Shown here piece by piece: positions 50,501 through 60,876 of a stretch of 64,000 bases of DNA. Every line of letters begins with the position of its first letter. Positions within the stretch are counted from its first letter, which is position 1. The position numbers and the translations under genes were made by a program. This DNA is from Augochlora pura (taxonomy: Eukaryota > Arthropoda > Insecta > Hymenoptera > Halictidae), in contig NC_135777.1 in assembly GCF_028453695.1 (NCBI RefSeq), positions 19,209,714 to 19,273,713 on the forward strand, written 5' to 3'. The notes beneath the pieces were generated by a model. It was not told the DNA's origin. It searched no databases and saw only the letters and a program-made list of their open reading frames with translations.

Positions 50501-51819
50501 GTCGCGCGACGACGACGACGACGACGCCGATGATTTATCCCCGTGGTATGTCACAGGTTCCCCGCGGCCGGTTAATTAGAAACTCCGTGAAAGCCGAAGC
50601 GAGGGTGGACGCCTTGATGCGAACTGACTGCGACGGTTTCATTCACGAAGGCGTCGGCGGCCGTCGCGACGCCCCTCGCGCAAGCGCCCCGACGCGCCTC
50701 TTTTTTCTCTCCGTTCTCGCCTGTCGACGCACGCGCCCGCGCGCGCGACAGAGATCCTCCCGGCCCGGCGTCGCGACGCCTCGCGTCGCGTGCCGATTTA
50801 TTTGGATTAATTGAAATATACCCCCCTCTGATATTAATAGGAGACGGCCGCGACCAATCTCGGGCCTCGTCGCGGAGAAAAAGGAGCGCGTTTCAATTAG
50901 CCCCGTCTCACGGTACCTGTGTCAAACGTATTTCATGTACTTTGTTATTTATCCGTCGGTGGGCCGGGAATTGCCGGGCGGCTTCCGTCTTCGATTATTT
51001 ACCGAACATCGACACGCGGGGAATGTTTGTCCGGCTGCAGTGAATCTTTCCAGCACGAATCTGCGCATCTTGCAATTATTAAGTATATGAAATGTCGGAT
51101 GTTTAAGTAAATATTTAATTTGTTGTTATTGGGTGCAGCTCAAATAGTCCCACCGTAAACAATAAAGAAAAATTGTTTTTCATGTTACTCCACAAGTTGC
51201 ATGGTGAGACGAATAAAATTCCTCCATACTTTCATCATTTGCAAACAAATTTAAATATTGATTTTTATTATAAAACTATATTTTATTATAAAACTAGCGT
51301 TACTCGCTTATACAGAACTGATTTTTATAGAAATTAACTTACCTCTGCGATTTTTTACATGAAACTAAGAAAACAACGTTAGTGCAATAAACCTTCCGTT
51401 TATAAGAATTACCTAATAACCTAATATTTAGAGGATCGGTGTGAAAATGAGATTGTCTTTGTCAGCTGAAATGTCTTTATAAGAACGAAGCTGAAACAGA
51501 CTTTCTTGCATTGTGCCAACGAATCGTCTGCGAAAATAAGTGTGAACGCATCGAGCTTCCGTAAGCTGTTGCAATAAAGCTTCACAGAATTCCTGGACCC
51601 CAGGTGTTGTTCAGACGTAGACGCTTTTATATTTTCATAACATTAAACAATCTTTATTTTACCTATTCGATTTATTTTATTCATCGCGGAAGGTATCTAA
51701 TATTTAAAAAATTGTATAATGATACCTCAATAATAGATGGCAAATTATTGATTACCATGACAACCGCTTCTGGTCGTAGTAAAAATCGATTTATATGCTA
51801 TCAATCGGTGAAATATTAA

Positions 51820-52073
51820 CACTTTACCGACCGGTAGCCTATGAATCAGCTTTTTCCTCCGATTGGTACCCTGGGAATAGGATGTCATAATAATCATTAA
51901 TTTTTTATCTATTATCGAGATAAATATGTTATATTGTACTACCGTAAGCTTTAATATTTTTATATAACTTTTTAAATACCTTTCGCGATTAATAAGAAAA
52001 ATAAAATAAAAATAGAAACGAAAATTTAACGTTGAACTAAATTTTTGCGACCGACTGACCGGTCGGTAAAATA
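51820..52073. mobile_element. TTAA-flanked MITE, group D
   Basis: 254 bp between TTAA at 51816-51819 and TTAA at 52074-52077. Left end CACTTTACCGACCGGTAGCC; right end, inverted, TATTTTACCGACCGGTCAG. The first three bases deviate from CCC, but the TTAA flanks, inverted ends and size fit the series. Confidence 0.65.
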
Positions 52074-52478
52074 TTAAAATCGTCAACGGCTGCCTTATTG
52101 TAAAATTTTCCGCCGCATCGTTCCCAAATAATTAGAATACAAACGCTTGGGGCGTTTCACGCAAGCGTTTCGAAATATCCTGCGTCCGCGCGTCCCGTCG
52201 AATCACGCCACGGCATTAATACCGCGAGCATTCAATACATCGGATAATTAATATCCATTCGCGGGTACAAGACACACGGCCGGCAGCGTCGCGAACAAGT
52301 CGAGGAGAACAATGCTGAATATTTTCGATGGGGATGTACAAGAATGTCAGCCATCACGGCTGATTAATGGCGCGTTGTGCTCCGCTCGTTCGTTGCGCTA
52401 AATTTCAGTCGTTGAGGAAGTGGAAGAATTAATCAAACGCGAGCCGCGTTGACGTCCAGCCATGATTACCTGAAATCC

Positions 52479-52523
52479 GAGATTCTAGGTTAAAGTTTAA
52501 CTTTAACCGAATTTTAGAATCTC
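52479..52523. promoter_or_regulatory. Nested imperfect palindrome
   Basis: Outer arms GAGATTCTA (52479-52487) and TAGAATCTC (52515-52523) are perfect inverse copies. Between them 52488-52508 reads GGTTAAAGTT-T-AACTTTAACC, a 10-bp inverted repeat around a single base. The function is unknown; it could be a fold-back or a dimeric binding site. Confidence 0.5.
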
Positions 52524-53359
52524 GTTTTTCCGTGGTACGGAGAAAGAGAAAAATTGCCGCGCAGAAAGGCGGAAAGGTCCTTTGAGTTTCGACGGGGGCC
52601 GCGCGGATCAACGAGATCGAGCGGCCCGACCCACCCATTCGCGAGTACTAATTCGCTTTTAACTGACAATTGCAAATGGCAGGGCGATGCGGCGGCGGCC
52701 GCCGCGCGGCTTCTGAATGGAGACATCATAGCGCATCGACGACAACGAAGAAGAAAGTTGGGCCTCATCCCGGCGGAATGGAATGGAGGAGTCGAACGCC
52801 CCTAGAAGCTTCTGCCGTTCAAAAATAGACGTGGAATGACACGGGGAAGCGGATACCGTAATATTTTAGTGTCACCGAAATAAAACTGGGAGCCATCTGG
52901 CCAATTATACGAATGCATAAATCCGTACCGAATGCCGGCCGGGAAAACAAACCTAGCCGCGCTTCGTACCGGATTACGACTTCCGATTGGATCGAACCAT
53001 CCCCCGTTCCGGCGTCGGTGACAGTTTTCGAACCCGGAACGCTCGGCTCCGGCGAATTCCGAGGAACTTTCGCTAATAAAACTCGACGCAGCGAAAAATC
53101 CCTCGATAATTAGACCTCGTATTTTTATGCGAATTTCTACACGTCAGTTAACCCTTTCGCTACGGATCGTGTTATTGAGTAGACGACACCGAGGCACGGA
53201 ATGCTACGAGATAGAAGTCGTTTCTTGTTCTATAAATTTTATATAGATATTTATTGGATTTAGTAATATCATTTAGCTTTCTAGGATATAAAAGTTATTT
53301 TTTAAAATATTATAGTCAACTGTTTGTTGATTAACAAAAGTATCTCGTATAAAGTATGG

Positions 53360-53600
53360 AATAAAAGTATATAATATAATATAATTGGTCTATTATAATA
53401 AAATATAATATTATTGGTATACTATAACATAGTATAACATAATTGACATATTATAATATAATACAATATAATTGGTATAATATAATGTAATATAATATAA
53501 TTGGTATATTATAATATAACATAATATAATTGGTCTATTATAATAAAGTATAATATTATTGGTATACTATGATATAGTACAATATAATTGGCATATGGTT
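53360..53600. repeat. AT-rich satellite-like array with 145-bp higher-order period
   Basis: Short TATAATATAATTGG units are nested in a longer repeat: the stretch from ATTGGTCTATTATAATAAA at about 53385 recurs at about 53530 (145 bp offset). Confidence 0.8.
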
Positions 53601-54028
53601 AATGTAAAAAGATTCTGATAGAAACAATGATATTCCTTAACAAATAACATTATTTCCACAATGCGAGTTTCTCGACCAAGAAAAATGAATTCCCCGAATA
53701 ACTCGTCCTATCCGAAATGCATGGAATGAGTAATGATTAGGTTCGCCAACGATCGCTTTTGCTATCGTGACAGAAACTCGTGTCGCAGTCGGTCAGTCGA
53801 TGATAAATGTCTTACCATTTCAAACAGTAACGCGTTTGATCTGCCTCGCCGGCCGATTTCTTATCGTATTCTTTGAGCCTGAAGAGGCTCGAGCATTTCG
53901 GTCGGACGTCTGCGAATAAATCAGATATGTTAACTAGCTCCCGCCGTGCCTTGCGCCCCATCGCGCCTTTTTAAAACGCATCGCGGAGCTTCGAGCACAG
54001 GTCGAAATCCGAAAGCATTTAATGTTAA

Positions 54029-54472
54029 CCCTTTGCGGTCGGAGCCATTTCAACTTCAGATCCAAAATATTTTTCCAAACTTATAGGCGTTTCCAGTTTA
54101 AGTAACCTGCTGCGTTTTGCACATTATAGAATTGATATTCGCGACTCTTGCAATAGTTAACAGGCTCTTAACAATTTTTTGCATGTAAGTAAACTTGATA
54201 AAAATGAGTTTGAAACGTGGCGCGATAATTTTCAGCGGCGTCTTAGAGGCTCCGTGTCATCGTGAACGTTACCAGCGCTTATGAACATTTATATTATTAT
54301 ATAGTATATGTTATATGTATGTATATGTATATATAATATTATTATAATTATGTTCGATTTATATAAATTTGTAAACATCGCAAAATTGTTGCAAATCGCT
54401 AATAAACTTTAATGTTTAGTCATATACTAGAATTACGATGTCCCCTGAGAGGGGACAACTGACTGCAAAGGG
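54029..54472. mobile_element. piggyBac-type MITE, group B, 444 bp
   Basis: TTAA at 54025-54028 and TTAA at 54473-54476. Left end CCCTTTGCGGTCGGAGCC then ATTTCAAC; right end, inverted, CCCTTTGCAGTCAGTTG. Near the right end, TGTCCCCTGAGAGGGGACA folds on itself. A TA-rich core near 54290-54345 may account for the extra length. Confidence 0.8.
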
Positions 54473-55779
54473 TTAAAGATATTTCGACATTGTCGGGAAG
54501 CATAGTCTTGGCGGAACTGTATATTTAGAAGAGATCGACCGAATCATCGATGTCGCCGCGTATTCATTGTACTCGCCGCGCAAAGGCGGCTGTCAACGGG
54601 CCGCGTGTTCGAAGCGGTAACGTCGGTCACGCCGACAGACGCCATCGCGCGATTTTCGCTTGTCAACAACCCGGCCGGGCTTTGCATTGTAACAAGGAAG
54701 CTGCCACTCTGTAATTTACGTTGATCGCCGAGTCCGCGCGGCCTGAAAACGCGATCATCGTTTAAAGTCCTACGGCGGCGCGGGGTCCACTTTAAAATCA
54801 ACATTATTGCGAGAGGAGACCGCGGCCAGCGCGATAATGTTGCCGGCCCGTATCCGCCGTTACGTGAAATTAAGCTATTATTAACCGTGCTCGAATTACG
54901 CGCATTATTAATCTCGCCGTGCCGTTCGGAACTAGCACAGCCACGTTTTTGCGCAATCCCTTCGAAGTCGTCTTCGCGCGTTATTTCGCGATTCCGCGAG
55001 AAGAGTTGCAAATTACGTTGACCGCTTTCACGCGGTGGGCGCACGTCAACCCCTTGAGTTCCCCAGGGCGAATTTCTTTGCAATTGCTATGACCTATTAT
55101 TTACAACTGATTTTTCCGAATTTTTTAGAAAATCAGAAATTAAATCCACTCGAATGTTTAAATATTGGTGACGAGAGAATCAAATTTGATTTCCACTTAA
55201 AAAAACGGATAAACATTCGTATAACATTCCTTATTATTATAAATTTTCATCACGAGTTTGATTTGCTAAAGTACGGCAAAGGGTTAACACGGTACACCGA
55301 TTCGGTCTTACAGCTGCGTTTTCAACGGAAGCAACAATTTAATAACTTTCGCAACCGCGGACCGATCCTCGAGCCAAACGTCTCTGTCTAGATCCAAAAA
55401 TTCCCAATTATGCGACGCCCGCGAGTACTATAGCCGCGCGAGCGCCGCGCCGGTGAGACGCGTCAGTTATAATTTCAACGAGGCCGTAAATCACGCGTTT
55501 TATCTGGTTCTGCCTCGGGGTTCTCGATATCATTTTCATCCTTCGTCGATAAACTACGGATCCCCCAGCGAATTCTCGTTTCTGCGGGGACATCACGAAC
55601 GTATTTACATCACTTACCAATTATTCCCGTGATCTAATAAATTCTGCGTGCCCCGCATCTCCCTTCGTACGTTCTCCATGCTGAACGTTCATTTATTTTC
55701 TCCTCCTTCGACGCTCTAAATTTAAAACGTCCGATAGTTTTCCATTGTAAGACGAATTTTGAATAATTTATTTATTTAA
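54473..55779. other. Gene-free region, 54.5-55.8 kb
   Basis: GC-rich 54540-55060 and 55380-55720 without coherent coding. A right-end motif GTACGGCAAAGGG plus TTAA ends at 55287. Its left partner may be CCCCTTGAGTTCC at 55050, preceded by TCAA rather than TTAA, so a degenerate element of about 234 bp is possible. Confidence 0.4.
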
Positions 55780-56022
55780 CCCTTTTCACTACGACTTCTT
55801 TCACGCTGCGGTGATTATTACTTATTTATTCATAATACTGACCTTTATAGCACTAGATCATTTTTGCCTTTTGCATTGCCTTTATTTACTTCTGTTCTTA
55901 GACTTTGACGACAGAAGAATTCAATTTTATTTCGATTTAGAAGGAATTAATAATTTTCATATTTATTAGTTCTAGCATTGAAGATTTATCACAGAGCTGA
56001 CTCGTTATTATAGTGCAAGGGG
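55780..56022 (-). mobile_element. piggyBac-type MITE, group A, inverted copy
   Basis: 243 bp, TTAA at 55776-55779 on one side; the other flank has decayed to TTGC (56023-56026). Read on the - strand it begins CCCCTTGCACTATAATAACG, continues with AGTCAGCTC, and follows the element at 5839 along its full length, including a shared GTAAATAAAGGCAAT-type core. Confidence 0.8.
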
Positions 56023-56164
56023 TTGCGCTATAACCACTGCGTTTTTATTAAAATAATTAAAATAAAATGCATATTGCTCAACGGTAATGTAATGTAAATG
56101 TTAATAGATTCAATTACCCTACAATGATATAAACATTTACGGTCGAATTACCTGTCTCTACTAT

Positions 56165-56345
56165 ATATGAATATTATTAATTTCTTCTACGTCGAAGTAA
56201 AAATAAATTCTCCTGTTATCAAAGTATAGAAATGAAGGTAAATAAAGGCAATATAGGAAAAAAATTGTCTAATCATGTTAGGAAAATTATCAAGTACGAA
56301 TAAATGCAAATCGTCACAGTATGAAAGGAGCGATAGTACAAGGGG
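56165..56345 (+). mobile_element. piggyBac-type MITE, group A, 5'-truncated copy
   Basis: Matches the right two-thirds of the element at 5839 (shared GTCGAAGTAAAAATAAATTC and GAAGGTAAATAAAGGCAAT) and ends ...AGTACAAGGGG followed by TTAA at 56346-56349. No matching left end is seen. Confidence 0.75.
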
Positions 56346-56349
56346 TTAA

Positions 56350-56629
56350 GAAACAAATTGTATCAGCTTGTAACAATGTGTATTCTCCGACGAAAATCTG
56401 TACGACGCGTTTATACGGAGCGAATTACAGCGAGGAAAATTATTTCGCTTCGCTGGAATCGCGCGTTGGCCAGCTTCCGTTCCGCGGCGACGTCACTTCC
56501 GGCGGGCGGCTTGAACTCCGTTAAAGAGGCCGTTTCGTTGCGCGGCCGAAGAGGATCGGAAGATCGGGAAGAGCCACGCGGAACAACCGTGCGAGGGCAG
56601 AAGATCGCGTACACAACGCGAGAGAGAGA

Positions 56630-56664
<35 letters not shown>

Positions 56665-57360
56665 GAAACGTCTATTTCCGAGCGCGCGCCGCTCCAAATT
56701 TAAACGACGCCACCCGCCCTCTTCCACTTCCTTCCCTTTGCGTCACTTTGGTTAAGCCGCCACCCATCGGCCCCGTGTTCATTAAGCTCGAAGAACCGCG
56801 CCCGAAACCGCTTAGGACATTGCCCTCCTCCTCTGCCCTGCCCCGACCGCCGAGTTTCCCGCGTTTTCCCATAGACCGTTCTTATTCGACCAATTAGCGC
56901 GCCGTGGCCGATCCATTGATCGCGATCGCGTCGAGCGATTCGATGCGATCGAAATACCGTTGTTTAATCGTGACTATTATCATTGGTATAGTGATGGAAA
57001 TTAATGGGTGTATTTTATACGATGTAATATGATATATTGTAATTTATATGTAATAATATGTATAATATATGGCAATAAGAATGCAGCAATGTAGCTACAG
57101 TTGAAGAATATAATAATAATATAGTATATATAATATAATTATGATACAATATACACGATATAATATAATATAATTATATAATAATATAATAATGGAAAGA
57201 TTGTATCGGATAACGCTGAAGTAATTTTTAGCACTTATTTACTGTATAAATGACACCCATCGACTGTATCTGATTTCGCCACGTTTTAAATGAATATTTA
57301 ATTAAAATATGTATTATGCATTTAGTATAAATTATAAAATATGTATTGACATTAATAACA
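56350..57360. other. Gene-free region, 56.3-57.4 kb
   Basis: A GC-rich block (56380-56990) with a GA microsatellite at 56621-56661, then TATAATA-rich DNA (57000-57190). The 179-codon frame at 56358-56897 runs through the GA repeat as (RE)n and is not credible as a gene. Confidence 0.45.
56621..56661. repeat. (AG)n microsatellite
   Basis: About 20 AG units with one GG interruption. Confidence 0.95.
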
Positions 57361-57488
57361 AAGTCATTATTATATATCTAACATCACTTATAAAGTTATT
57401 GTTATAAATCTAACCTCAATTATAAAGCTATTATTATACATTTAACATCAATTATAAAATCACTATTACATATTTAACATAAATTATC
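57361..57488. repeat. 32-bp tandem repeat, 4 copies
   Basis: Unit AAGTTATTGTTATAAATCTA plus ACCTCAATTATA; unit starts at 57361, 57393, 57425 and 57457, with several substitutions per copy. Confidence 0.92.
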
Positions 57489-57904
57489 GAATTCTATTCC
57501 ATAGACACTGCTGAAGAACGTTTTTAATCGGGCGGACCATCGTCGAACGACCGATTGGAAGAGAATCGCTGCCAAGAACTGTACACACGTGTTCCGACCT
57601 GCCTCCAGCTGGAATCTGGCAGCTAGATGATGGGTATTACAGAAGCTACGTATTCGCGTACACGTATTATGTTTCACGGCAGTATTTTTGCGCGCTTGTT
57701 TATCAGGCCAAATTCGGTGTAGCAAAGTCGCCTGCGGTCCTTCGAGCGTGTTCTCTTAGTTGCTGGCTACTCAAACTCGCCGAAGATGCTAAAGATCCTG
57801 CGAACATCTGTTGTATACTTAAACATTGTAAATCGCGATTCTTGGCGCTTCATCATTGGTTACTGTTGCTCTGAATTCATCAACGTTTCTATTACCGGTA
57901 GCCG

Positions 57905-58040
57905 TAAATATTAATGCTAGTAATGCTAGTAATAATAATTTTATAATAATGGTAATACTAGTAATAATAATTGTATAATAATTGAAACACTAGTAATAAC
58001 AATTCTATAATACTAGTAATAATAATTAGTACTAGTAATT
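57905..58040. repeat. AT-rich minisatellite
   Basis: Repeats of ACTAGTAATAATAATT with TATAATA spacers, of irregular length. Confidence 0.8.
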
Positions 58041-58578
58041 TTAATAATAATCATTTTGAGATATATACATACATAATAGATCATTTCCTGATTTATTAAT
58101 TGTGGATAGAATAATGTTGTTAAAACGTAAATTTATGTGTTAGCTTTTTAACTATAAATTTCCAGAAATGTTTCGATATAAAGAGACGAGAAATTTTTTA
58201 AAATAGCGAGTTTCCCGTGGAAATTGTATTCTTCGTTACGGCGCGCTTATCTTGCTCGATTTAACGCTACGGGTGTCGGTTGCTGCTGAATGAACGTGAC
58301 GTTAAATTTAGCTGTGTAAATGGTTTAGATTACTTATATTTGGTCCCGTATAAATAGCCTTGCGTTACGTTGCTTTCGCAAGTCCAGTTTCATCTCGAAG
58401 CGGAGAATTTGAAAAACTTACGTGGAATTAAGGAGTTAGGTAAACACTTACCGGATATTGTTAAAATAAAATTATGTTATATATCAATTTGTTTTAAGAG
58501 CGTATCAACGAATTTAAGCGCTAATTTACTTGCTGATTCTTTATTCGCAAATAAAAATTCTAGAAATTGAAAACTTAC

Positions 58579-58630
58579 CTGCTATCATGTCTAACTGAAT
58601 CCACAGATTGTCATAATTATTCTTGTCCAT
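58579..58630 (-). CDS. Weak candidate first coding exon, unknown gene
   Basis: On the - strand, ATG at 58630 opens 17 codons (MDKNNYDNLWIQLDMIA) and one more base, followed by a perfect GTAAGT donor. I do not recognise the peptide, and no downstream exon was found with a plausible intron: an AG lies only 19 nt away, too close for an insect intron, although the frame after it stays open for 27 codons. It may be an isolated exon, an exon relic or chance. Confidence 0.15.
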
Positions 58631-59079
58631 TTTCAAGTTGTTACACATATTTAGAAATCCAGTTCTTTCGTTTTTTAGTTGAACACAATTCAAATTTACC
58701 GCCATCGGTTGACTTGTGGCGAGATTTAAAATTAGAGCTATTATTTTATAACAACCTTTATCTAGATAAAGACTATAAACGGACCCTAACCTACATTATG
58801 ATCGGAATTAGAGTCAAAGCGCGCAGTGCCAAAACGTTCAAATTAATAGCCGATTACCGACGTGAAAAATTTTCAAACATAGAAATTATGGCGCCACTTG
58901 CGACAGAAAGATCAAACTGGCAGCCAATTACTCTATAGGACATGCAGTCTCTCAATTCAAGAGATTTTCCTTCTCCCAATTTAAGAACTTTTCTATCCTT
59001 ACCTTTCTATTGTGGATCCACCTTCGTACCGTTACTTTAGAAAAAGAATAGGAGGTGATGAATTAGGACAGACTTAGAT

Positions 59080-59415
59080 CACATTTAGGGCAGTTTTGGG
59101 GAAAAATAAAATTCTCGTTTTATAGAAATCTATTTTACCAACGGCATTTAAGAATCATTGTTTTATAGAAATATGCGATGCAGATGACAATGAAAATTCT
59201 TGTTTTATTCAAATATATATTGTCGACGACAAGGAAGAAGATTCGTTTTATAGAAACCTACGTTATTGACGATGAATGAGAATTCTCGTTTAGGGCAACT
59301 TTAGGGCGGATTCGGTGCATTTTTAGGATGGGTAATTGATATGAAAATGATAGGTAATTTTAGAATAGCTTTCGGATAGTTTTAGGGCAGTTTTAGTGCA
59401 ATTTTAGGGTTGTTA
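59080..59415. repeat. Degenerate tandem repeat
   Basis: Four or five copies of a 41-45 bp unit with the core TTCTCGTTTTATAGAAA (59100-59290), then several TTTTAGGGCAGTTTTAG-like units to 59415. Confidence 0.7.
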
Positions 59416-60834
59416 AGATGAAAGCTTATGTTACCCACATTTACTATACTGTAGTGCTGTTAGAAATGCATTATGAATTATCGTATGTAGATAATTTTGA
59501 CGAACAGTTTGGACAATTTGTCACTACATGGTTTGGCGCTATAAGAATCCTCGAACGCTAGTTCCAAATCTCGTCACTGGAATCCCCGCATGTCAGTCGA
59601 TGGCGGTAAATTTGCATAGTTTTTAACTTCAAAGGGAAGATGACCAATTTTTTAAAAACGTGCAAAGACCAAATATGTTGGAAATCCAACGCTTTATAAA
59701 TTTCGACAGCTGATTGTTTCTATATTAGAAAACAATGAGACTTATTAGGTATTTACTCGATTGTTAACAATAGCGGAGAGTAAAAAATTAATTTTAAGAA
59801 TGTATAAAGACTATTATTTTAAAATCGATTCATCTTGTAATCGTTTGCTCTTTTCTGAAAAAATTAGTCTACGCATATTGTAACTATTGAGGAGGGCTAG
59901 GATTTTAAGGAACAGGATGGCGTCATAAATAAATGGCGCTTCGTACGAAATTCATTTTTTTTTTTCAAAATTGTTTTCTTTATTTTGTAGAAAACTGCGT
60001 GATAAGTACACCAATAATCTTGCAATGTCGAAATGTTGCCGATTCATACCGGGGGGCACGAAGGGGACTGTCCGGAGCAAGTTCTATCGATTGAATTACG
60101 CTCGTTTTATTGGTCAGCAGTCTTTTTATTTTTGCGATTTTCACGCCTCTCCTGGTCCGAACAGCCTCCGGGAGGCCCGAGTTTATTGTTACTTTGCTGT
60201 TTCTAGCAAGCCAGAGCAGTGAACAACGAACACCATTATGTTTTTTTTTTTCATTTCCTATGTGGTACAATTGGTACAATTCTACTGTATAAAAAAACCG
60301 TTTACTTTCCCGCGTGTCCTCGGCACGCTCGAGGAGCTCTCGAGATCCTCCGCGACAAGCAACGGAACGAAAAAGAGAAAGAAAAAGGAAAAAAAAGAGG
60401 GAAGCAGCGCGCCGAGAGTTCGAGGAACACGACTTTCCGTTTCCACGTCTTTCCGTTGGTTTCCGTCTTATTCTGCTTGTTTTTCTTTTTTCTGTTTGTA
60501 TTTCTCGTTTCTTTTCCTCTCTTCCCATTCTTTTTTTTTCGAACTCTCGCGCGCCGCCTCGAGCGCGGCCACGCGGCTGGCGCGACTTTCGAATCACGGT
60601 AGAAACTGTTTTAAAACTTGTCCCGAGATGACTTTCCTTTTGGTAGAAGCGACCTACTACTTTAAATGACACTGGTTCCTACAACATCGATCGATTACTT
60701 TGAAAAAAGTTTCCCCAATTTCTCGTGTATTTTTTATTCATTTTTTCATTTATCTTTCACTCTCCCGCCCGTATATCACGACGACAATGTAAACGATGAT
60801 TATTCGATTCGAATGACACACGTTGGCTAGTGTT

Positions 60835-60876
60835 TCTCTCTCTCTCTCTCGCTCGCGCTCTCTCTCTCTCTTTCTC
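60835..60876. repeat. CT microsatellite
   Basis: (TC)n with a CGCTCGCG interruption. Confidence 0.9.

Larger units (their letters stand above)
46436..51819. other. Gene-free region, 46.4-51.8 kb
   Basis: GC-rich blocks at about 46440-46980, 47700-48480, 49020-49860 and 50280-51060; AT-rich spacers between. (GA)20 at 46791-46831 and (CGA)n at 50507-50527. A degenerate TTAA element lies at 47319-47563. No coding supported. Confidence 0.45.
52074..54028. other. Gene-free region, 52.1-54.0 kb
   Basis: GC-rich 52080-53140 contains an imperfect palindrome (52479-52523). TTAACCCTTTCGCTAC at 53148 looks like a solo left end of a TTAA element without a matching right end. Then comes an AT-rich satellite-like stretch (53360-53600) and a GC-richer block to 54000. 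Confidence 0.45.
57489..59960. other. Mostly noncoding region, 57.5-59.96 kb
   Basis: 57905-58040 is an AT minisatellite built on ACTAGTAATAATA. 58300-58940 has adjacent open frames on the + strand (58370-58570 and 58567-58938) with more amino-acid variety than elsewhere but no recognised domain. 59080-59290 is a degenerate repeat of about 41-45 bp with the theme ATTCTCGTTTTATAGAAA, followed by TTTTAGGGCAG repeats to 59415. Confidence 0.4.

Noticed and set aside
54544..55083. 179-codon open frame on the - strand
   Set aside because: No domain; GC-rich block with competing frames.
56358..56897. 179-codon open frame on the + strand
   Set aside because: Runs through a GA microsatellite as repeated Arg-Glu; frame is open because of the repeat.
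58560..58578. 19-nt GT-AG 'intron' after the candidate exon at 58579-58630
   Set aside because: Too short for any known insect spliceosomal intron, and its removal is the only way to join the two open stretches.
59980..60672. 230-codon open frame on the - strand
   Set aside because: Lys, Arg and Glu-rich low complexity from purine-rich UTR-like sequence.
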